A DNA stretch of 64,000 nucleotides, taken from NCBI GenBank assembly GCA_963777355.1, contig CAVZQK010000020.1, positions 124,001 through 188,000 on the forward strand. Reading direction: 5' to 3'. Position numbers and translations under genes: made by a program. The stretch is from DATJHM01 sp963777355. GTDB taxonomy: Bacteria; Chloroflexota; Ktedonobacteria; Ktedonobacterales; Ktedonobacteraceae. The notes beneath the pieces were generated by a model. The model saw only the letters and a program-made list of their open reading frames with translations, was not told the DNA's origin and did not search any database. Positions 57,282-64,000 of the stretch are shown here, piece after piece; position 1 is the first letter of the stretch; every line of letters starts with the position of its first letter.

Positions 57282-58712
57282 TTAAGGATAAGTAGACCAG
57301 TAGAGAGGAGAATATGGTCCCGGAACACCTGATTCCGAATATCCTCTCATACGATAGGCCACCTGACCAGAAAGCTGTCGGTCCTGCCAGAAAAAAGTGA
57401 AATCCGTTACGCAACGGTCACAGACAACTAGCCAGGGTCCTTTTTCGCCCTGCGTCGAGCGCTCAATAGTATAGGTATCAGCCCCATAAGCTCCTCGCCA
57501 GAGAAGGGTATTTCCAGAGATGGAAGTTATGAAAGGGGTACCTGGAGCAAGCGTAGTCGGGAGCGTTACATTTTGCATTGCATATGCATGAGATTGAATC
57601 TGGCGAATACGCTCACGAACGTCTGGAGTATAGCCAGGAAAATGCAGGGTAAAATGCTCACTTTGATAGACAAAACCATGTTGATTATCATGAGGAAAGA
57701 GCGACCAGTACATATCACCAGCGATAGTACTTTTTTCGATAGTAGAAAGAAAGTCAGAAAGAGTATCTCCTGTGCTCGTGTTCCAATCATATTCACCAAC
57801 AATAAATACTTTTTGTGCTATATGAGCTTGTTCAGAGGCCTGTAGCAAGGCGGAATGCGAGGGGGGATAGTAGTGGCCAGTAAAAATATCAACAGAAGGG
57901 ATAGAGAGATCCGAGGAAAAATTGGTAACCTGATCGGCGTCCTCATAATTGCCATCCATGACGAGATGGTGTGAATCTCTATTTTTAATGTAGGTCGCAA
58001 TCTGCTGTACCCAGGAAGAGGGAGCAGAGAGTTCATTGCCTGTTTCCCAGGCAAGAATTGTAGGATCATCTTTATAAGCGAGGCCAGTATAGCTATTTAC
58101 ATGATTAAGCAATGTGTTGATATAGTGTTCAAAATCCTGAATAATCTGAGGTTGAGAGTAAAAGTCCAGCTCATTAGAGAGACCACGCCACTCAACAAAC
58201 GTATGCTTTCCCCCATGATAATAGCGCCAGTTATCAGTAAAAGGAATTATCAATCTTATATGATGTGCATGGGCAGAGGCAATTGCATAGTCGATAGATC
58301 GCCATGCCTGTGCATTAAATACATTCAGGGCAGGTTCTAAACAGAGAGAGCAGCCAACAGAAATGCCTAATGTATGAGATCTTACGACAGTGGCTCCCAT
58401 AAAAGAGGCTGTTGCCAGGGCATCATCGACATTAAAAGAGGTAGGATAGCTCATACCTTGTGCCGTTTCTTGTAATCCCAGCCAATAAATATTTGCACCT
58501 GAAAAGCGAAAAGGTTTTCCATCCAACAAAAGGCCACTACCAGAACGGAGCACAAAAGCAGTATCTGGTGCTGCTCCTGAACGAACCCTCACCGCCTTCA
58601 CTATCGATAGTTGATTGAGAGAGTTTGAAGAATCAATTCTCTCAAAAGTAAACCAGAACACAGCGATCACAAGCAAAACACTCAACAGAAAAAAACGGCT
58701 TTTACCACACAA
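57282..58712 (-). CDS. membrane-anchored GH5-type glycoside hydrolase
   Basis: 476 residues. A signal anchor, RFFLLSVLLVIAVFWFTF, covers 6-23, so the enzyme faces outward. A (beta/alpha)8 hydrolase follows: RFSGANIYWLGL, AWETGNEL with acid/base Glu227, FTGHYYPPSHSAL, and VGEYDWN with nucleophile Glu307, the pattern of GH5 mannanase-type enzymes. The C-terminal 90 residues (after GTPFITSISGNTLLWRGAYG) look like a fibronectin-III-like module. It lies convergent to the polysaccharide operon and may trim or remodel that polymer. Activity is not proven. Confidence 0.88.
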   Translation of the reverse strand: MCGKSRFFLLSVLLVIAVFWFTFERIDSSNSLNQLSIVKAVRVRSGAAPDTAFVLRSGSGLLLDGKPFRFSGANIYWLGLQETAQGMSYPTSFNVDDALATASFMGATVVRSHTLGISVGCSLCLEPALNVFNAQAWRSIDYAIASAHAHHIRLIIPFTDNWRYYHGGKHTFVEWRGLSNELDFYSQPQIIQDFEHYINTLLNHVNSYTGLAYKDDPTILAWETGNELSAPSSWVQQIATYIKNRDSHHLVMDGNYEDADQVTNFSSDLSIPSVDIFTGHYYPPSHSALLQASEQAHIAQKVFIVGEYDWNTSTGDTLSDFLSTIEKSTIAGDMYWSLFPHDNQHGFVYQSEHFTLHFPGYTPDVRERIRQIQSHAYAMQNVTLPTTLAPGTPFITSISGNTLLWRGAYGADTYTIERSTQGEKGPWLVVCDRCVTDFTFFWQDRQLSGQVAYRMRGYSESGVPGPYSPLYWSTYP

Positions 58713-58882
58713 CTTATCACCACTCTCTCTATCTTACAAAACCATTAAAGTGATTGAAGGCTATAGTTTTATGTTGCCAGCAGATTTACGATATCTCAGC
58801 AGATAGAGTCTGGAGCAATATCTGTTGCAAACGGCACGAAAGCATTTTATCTTGATGCCCAGAAAGCGACCTCATAGAAGGT
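58713..58882. other. short gap, no gene
   Basis: Between the end of the TPR gene and the start of the GH5 gene, both minus. Likely contains the GH5 promoter; nothing else supported. Confidence 0.35.
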
Positions 58883-61240
58883 TTACCTTCTTTTTTTCGG
58901 GCGATTGCCAGATTTGCTTGCAATGCTACCACCGGGCACCGTTTTCGCTTTGTACTGTTGAAGGACAAAACGAAGCTGCTGCACAAGTTCAGAATCTGGC
59001 TCAAGGTGTTCTGCTTTACGCAAAAAGGTTTCTGCCTTCAGGGAATCCTCTTTTAGCAGATAGAGAGAGGCCATCGTTGCATATAAAACAGCAGAATCAG
59101 GATTTGCCTTCAGGCTATCCTCCAGCAAAGCCATAGCCTTCTCTGCCTGGCCATGTCTGACATAGAGATCACAGAGCGAGAGGTAGTACGTTTCCTCCTC
59201 AGGGTCCAGGTCGATTGCACGTTTATAATCGGCCTCGGCCTCCTCAAGATTTTCCAGTTTTGCCTGGGCCTCTGCAAGATCATACCAACTCTCAGCAGAG
59301 TCTGGTTGGAGATCAACTACACGCTGGTAATGATGCAATGACGCTTGAAATTGTTCTCGATGGGCAGCGATCTGGCCAAGATGGAACTCAACATGAGTAA
59401 TTTCATCTGGCTCAGTGGCTAGCTTCTGAGCTTGAAGAAGATGATCTTCCACCTCATCGAGGCGGTTATTTTCCTCTTTTATTTCCTCCTCCTCCAGAAG
59501 CAGATCGACGAATGACATACGTGCACCAAAACTATCCTGCATATTGAGCGAATCTTTTAGCGATTGCTCGGCGAGATGTCTATAGCGTTCAGCGCGTTCC
59601 TCGTCTAACCCATGCTCATAGACAGTGCTTTGTGTAACTTGTACTTCTCCTATACGACGGAGAAACAAAGCACGCTGTTCAGGGAAGCGTTGAACCAGGG
59701 CAAGCAGATATACCAGGCAACGCTCGAAATCACGGACAGTACCTGCGAAGCTTGCGGCTTTTTCATACATCTCACGATCAAAAGGAGCTTTTTTGAGCAG
59801 AATATCCATGTAATAATTAGCATGTACAATATGTGTAATAACCTCATCTAATAGAGTCCTGCTATTTCCCTGCTGTTCATCTTGTTCAAGCTCCTTAGAG
59901 GCTTCCATGCTCAATTCTGCATACCTGACTAGCTCTTCAATCCTTTTTTCCAGTTCTTTCTTTGTAAGGTTTTGTGCGTTCTCTCCTTCGTCGGTTATAT
60001 CCTGAATGCATAACTGACCATGCTCTTGAACGAGGACAAAGCTTGACCAATACCAACGCCGCTGTGTCTCTTCATAAACTGTTGTCGGTTCAGGTAACTC
60101 TGGCAGGGCATGGTTGAGCGGCGTCTCATACAATTCCACGGACCATGCAACCTCAACCTCTTTCTGGGAAGCGGAGCGATGTTTACTGGCTAAGCTGGGC
60201 AGCCAGAGCTTCGGTTTCGATGCTTTGCGTTCAGAGACAAAACCTGGGCGCAAATTTTGAGGGTCAGACTGGTAGAGCCAATCCTTACGCTTCTCAATCC
60301 ATTGCTCTTTTGCAAGACCTTCGCGCAAGCGGCTCTCCTGAGCAAGGAGATCATAGGCAATATCGTGTTTCCCGTTAAAGCAGCTTTCAATAAAAGCAAT
60401 AACGATATCGACAGGCTTTTCCTCAGGTAGACCAAAGTCTTTTTCAAGACTCTGATTCACCACTGCACTTTGACCATTGTCGCCGTCTTCTTCAGAAGAA
60501 GGATTGAGTACCCATTGATCGATGAGTTCACGGTGAGTACGAAAATCTCTATGTGGCCTCGTACCTTTTCGCGTGTTAATATCAAGAGCTCTCTGTACCA
60601 GGAGACGGCCCTCGGCGGCGGAACAATCCTTGAAAGTAAGCTCACTCTCAAAGGCCAATTGAGCCGCAAATTTTTCAAAGCTGCGTTTACTCTCAATCCG
60701 CGTAAAGAAATCCCTGACTCCTAAGGAGTAGAAGTCTAGCAGGAAACCAAAAATGCGCACATTTTTGTCATTCCCTGCTACTTCCCAACAGAGAAGCAAC
60801 TGCGCCTCACCCACATTAAGGGATTCGGTTACTGTGCCTTTCCAGAAATGGGAGAGAGCGACGGACTCAGGCTGCGTAAGATCGATAGTAAGAGTTTTGT
60901 CAACAGGAGGTTGCCAGATTGGATACACCTTTGCGCCACTCAGACGGATTAACGAGCGGTGAGCTTCTTTATGCACATTTTTCAGAGGGCTCAATTCATA
61001 GAGGGCAGTCAAAACATCAGCTGCATCCGTATGAGTTTCTTTTGCCAGTTCTTTGAGCAAAACCAGCTGAGCCCCTTCGGGTAGGTTATTGATCTCTGTT
61101 AGAGCTGTCTCCACCTGTGATCGCTCTTTGCTTGCATGCAAAGCAGCTGCGATCTGGTGATAGTGTTCCAATATGTGCTGTGCCTGCCCCTGCTCATCCT
61201 GCGAGGCCACCAGTTGCGGACTTTTTTTCTTTGTTGACAT
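58883..61240 (-). CDS. TPR-repeat protein of unknown function
   Basis: 785 residues, intact. The N-terminal half has mixed content: ETALTEINNLPEGAQLVLLK (helical), then a central region with FFTRIESKRSFEKFAAQLAF. The C-terminal 300 residues are tetratricopeptide repeats: HYQRVVDLQPDSAESWYDLA, AEADYKRAIDLDPEEETYYL and AETFLRKAEHLEPDSELV. The extreme C-terminus is basic (RPKKRR). No membrane segment or catalytic motif is seen; probably a cytoplasmic scaffold. Start at ATG 61240, preceded by AAGGTGGGAG. Confidence 0.85.
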   Translation of the reverse strand: MSTKKKSPQLVASQDEQGQAQHILEHYHQIAAALHASKERSQVETALTEINNLPEGAQLVLLKELAKETHTDAADVLTALYELSPLKNVHKEAHRSLIRLSGAKVYPIWQPPVDKTLTIDLTQPESVALSHFWKGTVTESLNVGEAQLLLCWEVAGNDKNVRIFGFLLDFYSLGVRDFFTRIESKRSFEKFAAQLAFESELTFKDCSAAEGRLLVQRALDINTRKGTRPHRDFRTHRELIDQWVLNPSSEEDGDNGQSAVVNQSLEKDFGLPEEKPVDIVIAFIESCFNGKHDIAYDLLAQESRLREGLAKEQWIEKRKDWLYQSDPQNLRPGFVSERKASKPKLWLPSLASKHRSASQKEVEVAWSVELYETPLNHALPELPEPTTVYEETQRRWYWSSFVLVQEHGQLCIQDITDEGENAQNLTKKELEKRIEELVRYAELSMEASKELEQDEQQGNSRTLLDEVITHIVHANYYMDILLKKAPFDREMYEKAASFAGTVRDFERCLVYLLALVQRFPEQRALFLRRIGEVQVTQSTVYEHGLDEERAERYRHLAEQSLKDSLNMQDSFGARMSFVDLLLEEEEIKEENNRLDEVEDHLLQAQKLATEPDEITHVEFHLGQIAAHREQFQASLHHYQRVVDLQPDSAESWYDLAEAQAKLENLEEAEADYKRAIDLDPEEETYYLSLCDLYVRHGQAEKAMALLEDSLKANPDSAVLYATMASLYLLKEDSLKAETFLRKAEHLEPDSELVQQLRFVLQQYKAKTVPGGSIASKSGNRPKKRR

Positions 61241-61484
61241 AAACTCCCACCTTTTTTAATAACAGGCACATCTCAAATTTTGCATAGTGGATATTTTACT
61301 CCTTACTACTCTATGGTGCAAGACCGGAAAGTTCTACTGACATTCATGGAGAGTATCCTTTTATTGAGCCTGTTCGCTGCCTCGATCCTTTTCTCTGGTG
61401 TCTCTACGAGCTAGGGATTATCGAGGCGAAACAGTCATAGCTGAGGTATAATTATCTATAAAACAGAGAGAGCGAGAGGATGCT
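61241..61484. other. divergent promoter gap
   Basis: TATAAT at 61447-61452 is about 30 bp upstream of the deaminase start, but no -35 box of quality is visible. AGAGGA at 61475-61480 serves as ribosome-binding site. Confidence 0.4.
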
Positions 61485-62561
61485 ATGGAACAGGCGCAAC
61501 GTATTGAGCAGTATTTGCAGGAGGTTCCGAAGGCAGAGCTGCATGTCCATCTGGAAGGGGCAATTCGCCCGGAAACGCTGTTGACGCTGGCAAAACGCAA
61601 TAAGGTTGCGCTGCCGGTGACGACGCTAGAGGAGGCAAGAGCATGGTTTAGCTATCGGGACTTTCCTCACTTCGTTGAGATTTTCGGAGCGATCTCTCGC
61701 AGCCTGAAGACGGTTGAGGACTACGAGCTGATTGTTTATGAGTTTGGGGCAGAGATGGCCCGGCAACATGTACGCTATGCGGAGGTAACTTTCTCTGCCG
61801 GGACACATGAATATGCATTGGGCGTCCCGTTTGAGATCTATTTTCGTGGTCTGACTCAGGGCAGAGCCCGCGCAAAAGCTGATTTTGGCGTTGAAATCCG
61901 CTGGGTATTTGATATTGTACGCGATATTCCAGATCTGACAGAGCGAGAGAAACGGGCAGATTATACCCTGGCTGTGGCATTGCAAGCACAAAATGAGGGA
62001 GTCATTGCCCTGGGGTTAGGCGGAAATGAGCTGAACAATCCGCCTGAACTGTTTGCACGCTGGTTTGAAAAAGCGCTTTCAGAGGGGTTACATAGCACAC
62101 CACATGCAGGCGAGATAGTTGGTCCAGCAAGTGTGTGGGGAGCATTGCATACGCTGGGTGCCGAACGCATCGGGCACGGGGTACGCTCGATTGAAGATGC
62201 AAAACTGGTTAGCTATCTGGCGGAGCAACAGATTCCTCTAGAGCTTTGTCCATACAGCAACATTTGTCTGGGAGTCTATACAAGCATGGCAGAGCATCCT
62301 CTGCCGAACCTCTATGCAGCCGGGGTCCCCCTCTCGGTAAATTCAGATGATCCACCCCTGTTTCATACTACCCTTAATGACAATATTCAGATCCTTTATC
62401 GGCCATTTGGCTTCTCGCTCGACACTATGGATGAGATTTTGCTGAACGGCGTCCGCCATAGTTTTCTGCCGATTGAACAAAAGCAGTACATGGCAGAACA
62501 ATTCCGGTTAGAGATGAAACATCTGAAGGAGGTGCTTGGCCTCAGCGCTGCACTGCAATAG
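61485..62561 (+). CDS. add: adenosine deaminase family enzyme
   Basis: 358 residues, intact. Zinc-site and catalytic motifs: HVH 20-22 in ELHVHLEGAIRPE, HAGE 207-210 with the zinc His and catalytic Glu, GHG 230-232 and SDDP 287-290. It deaminates adenosine or deoxyadenosine to inosine in purine salvage. Close relatives deaminate aminodeoxyfutalosine in menaquinone synthesis, and sequence alone does not separate them; the gene symbol is tentative. It stands alone, divergent from the TPR gene. Confidence 0.9.
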   Translation: MEQAQRIEQYLQEVPKAELHVHLEGAIRPETLLTLAKRNKVALPVTTLEEARAWFSYRDFPHFVEIFGAISRSLKTVEDYELIVYEFGAEMARQHVRYAEVTFSAGTHEYALGVPFEIYFRGLTQGRARAKADFGVEIRWVFDIVRDIPDLTEREKRADYTLAVALQAQNEGVIALGLGGNELNNPPELFARWFEKALSEGLHSTPHAGEIVGPASVWGALHTLGAERIGHGVRSIEDAKLVSYLAEQQIPLELCPYSNICLGVYTSMAEHPLPNLYAAGVPLSVNSDDPPLFHTTLNDNIQILYRPFGFSLDTMDEILLNGVRHSFLPIEQKQYMAEQFRLEMKHLKEVLGLSAALQ

Positions 62562-63008
62562 TGGCAAGAATCTTTCTGGTTTAAGCAAACGCAATGGACT
62601 GGTTGAGATAAAAAATGGTTACCTAGCAGAAAGTACTATGGAGATTGTACTCGCTCTTCCATATGCGGTATGTTATACTGAAGTTGTTTTCTAGATTCGC
62701 TATAGTATGAATTATCTTTCAAAAGGTCATGCGAAAAGAAAACATCTTTCAGATATAATAGGTGTTTTTATACGTATATTTGCATACTTTTAGGGTAAAA
62801 AAGCGCGAGATTTATTTAGCGTATCGCAGCACTACGTATCAGAAACATACAGAAGCATGTCTGGACAACAGTAGACAGATTTATAGCAAATCTAAAGGTC
62901 TCCCTCAAGCATGTTCTAAAACCAGAACCAGGGACAATGGCGTATACTGGCATATTTTGTAGTTTCTTCTAGTAGCAAACAAAGGTGTTATTGGCTGAGG
63001 TGAGGTAT
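62562..63008. other. AT-rich gap, no supported gene
   Basis: Contains TATACT at 62675-62680 without a well-spaced -35 box. A 66-codon frame at 62762 has no recognisable content or ribosome-binding site. Confidence 0.4.
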
Positions 63009-63587
63009 ATGGAATCACCACGGGAAACCATGACTGATAGCCTGGCAGCTATCATTCAAATCATACACCTGGGATACCAGAGTGGTACCCTGACCGTTGA
63101 GAGAGGCGAGGGGAGAACATTAGAAGAAGGAATCATTGTCTTTGCCAGTGGCAGAGTAGTCGAGGCACGGCTAGGGCAATATAGCGGTATGGCAGCTTTT
63201 AATGTTCTCAATAGCTGGCAAGCGTGCCGTTTTTCTTTTGTGAACGGAACACAGGTCACTCCTCAGCAAGGATTCACGCCATTGCCACCTGGCCGAGGGA
63301 AAGCGCCTACGCAGCAGACGACCAGTCCACTACAATCAAATACCCAATCAGGGAATATCTATAAACAGGCGTTGTCACCAGCTATCCTTCCTGTCCGCTT
63401 ACCCTCAGGTGAGGCTGCATTACAACATCCAGAAACTATGCAAATTCCCCGCACCCATCGGCGTCTTCTATTGTTGATCAATGGGCAAAGAAACGTAAGC
63501 GAGCTTGCACGTCTGCTGGTCCGGAGCCCAGAGGAAACTCAGGTTCTGCTCCACGACTTAGAGTTCGCTGGTCTTATTCAGCAATAG
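63009..63587 (+). CDS. PATAN (DUF4388) domain protein
   Basis: 192 residues from ATG 63009, with GAGGTGAGG just upstream. The N-terminal 95 residues are of PATAN/DUF4388 type: SLAAIIQIIHLGYQSGTLTV, then GIIVFASGRVVEARLGQYSG and GMAAFNVLNSWQACRFSFV. A proline/glutamine-rich linker follows, and the last 60 residues (LLLINGQRNVSELARLLVR) look like a small winged-helix. PATAN proteins act in gliding and two-component signalling. It precedes a membrane sensor after 26 bp, so the two probably act together. Confidence 0.78.
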   Translation: MESPRETMTDSLAAIIQIIHLGYQSGTLTVERGEGRTLEEGIIVFASGRVVEARLGQYSGMAAFNVLNSWQACRFSFVNGTQVTPQQGFTPLPPGRGKAPTQQTTSPLQSNTQSGNIYKQALSPAILPVRLPSGEAALQHPETMQIPRTHRRLLLLINGQRNVSELARLLVRSPEETQVLLHDLEFAGLIQQ

Positions 63588-63613
63588 GCATACCAAGAGG
63601 AGGAACCACCGTC

Positions 63614-64000
63614 ATGTCCGTAGCCCTACCCAAATCATCCTTTCGTAGAGGAAAAATATCGTTAACCATCCGTGTCTCCCTGCTACTCGTACTGGCAGTT
63701 GTGATTCCTTTGCTCATCACTGTCATCAGTAGCGAGTTAATTCTCCGCCCAACACTTCTCTCTCAAGCTGGAGTCGAGATGGGTAATGATGCACAATCGC
63801 ATCAGGAGACCATCGATGCATATTTTATCTCTCGTCTACAAGATTTGGAGACAGTAAGGAACTTCTTTGCCATTCAAAATTCCTCCAGGGCAACAATACA
63901 TACAAGCAGCAAGCACTTGATGAATTAAAACTAGGCTATCACCTTGACAGCAATTATAGTATCTGGACGTTATTTAATCCCCAGGGAAAAACCCTCATCT
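63614..64000 (+). CDS. membrane sensor (histidine kinase or chemoreceptor N-terminus), partial, frame-broken
   Basis: Only the N-terminal ~128 residues lie in the window. A cytoplasmic basic start (FRRGKISLTIRVSLLL) leads into a transmembrane helix VLAVVIPLLITVISSELILR. The extracytoplasmic part HQETIDAYFISRLQDLETVR resembles a Cache-type sensor. A frame break near 63880 at an AAAA run gives an early stop, but the reading resumes as FLQGNNTYKQQALDEL and YSIWTLFNPQGKTLI and continues to the edge. Whether it is a kinase or a methyl-accepting receptor cannot be told here. Confidence 0.7.

Noticed and set aside
62762..62962. A 66-codon frame upstream of the PATAN gene
   Set aside because: No ribosome-binding site or conserved motif; probably random.

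Overview
The window looks like a chromosomal segment of a Ktedonobacteria-type member of the Chloroflexota. This is inferred from gene content, not from a search: an LRR-Roco GTPase, STAND/NACHT ATPases with TPR tails, a Ser/Thr kinase fused to PQQ propeller blades, a multi-GAF histidine kinase, pentapeptide remnants, a PATAN-domain protein and a large polysaccharide locus sit together at moderate GC. A striking technical feature is that at least 20 single-base frame breaks interrupt otherwise well-conserved genes, including glmS and ilvA. The sequence therefore probably carries uncorrected indel errors, and most broken genes here are annotated as one gene across the breaks.

Layout. 1-3.6 kb (minus): an ARPP-1-like protein, a vWA protein and a small membrane protein. 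3.7-5.5 kb: glutamine-dependent NAD+ synthetase. 5.6-8.7 kb (minus): a Roco protein. 9.1-13.6 kb (plus): two STAND ATPases, the second with a TPR tail, ending in a translationally coupled small ORF. 13.9-15.4 kb: a radical SAM/SPASM maturase with a PqqD/RRE-like N-terminus. 15.4-20.3 kb: a PadR regulator, then a glmS ribozyme in front of glmS, then ilvA. 20.5-24.5 kb (minus): a serine hydrolase, a VOC protein and a PknB-like kinase with an eight-blade PQQ domain. 24.8-27.4 kb: a type II restriction-modification pair with a divergent methylase fragment. 27.5-29.7 kb: tRNA-Thr(TGT) with a consensus promoter, a receiver-domain protein and a PCMT-like methyltransferase. 30.1-34.4 kb: a three-GAF histidine kinase coupled to a receiver/kinase-fold fusion. 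34.5-36.7 kb: an AraC regulator divergent from a LysE exporter and a MaoC-like protein.

36.8-38.15 kb is a CRISPR array of 19 repeats and 18 spacers with no cas gene in the window; it appears to be transcribed leftward. 38.3-43.9 kb: a CPBP protease, a TetR regulator with its FAD monooxygenase (leaderless promoter, palindromic operator), a SAM methyltransferase and an amidase. 44.1 kb: a TIR-domain protein. 45.2-58.7 kb: an exopolysaccharide locus driven by a consensus promoter. It holds four GT2 enzymes (three of them paralogues), two GT4 enzymes, two multi-TM proteins, a polysaccharide deacetylase and a flippase, and it meets a convergent membrane-anchored GH5-type hydrolase. 58.9-64 kb: a TPR protein, adenosine deaminase, a PATAN protein and the start of a membrane sensor.

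How the genes work together. The glycosyltransferases, deacetylase and flippase plausibly build and export one surface polysaccharide. The GAF kinase and the receiver/kinase-fold protein form a signalling pair. The TetR regulator and monooxygenase form a drug- or xenobiotic-response unit, and AraC/LysE form an export unit. CRISPR, R-M, TIR, the STAND pair, Roco and vWA/ARPP-1 make the window rich in conflict and signalling genes. The best candidates for undescribed biology are the STAND-STAND/TPR-small ORF-radical SAM block, the vWA/ARPP-1 pair, and the glmS ribozyme in this lineage.
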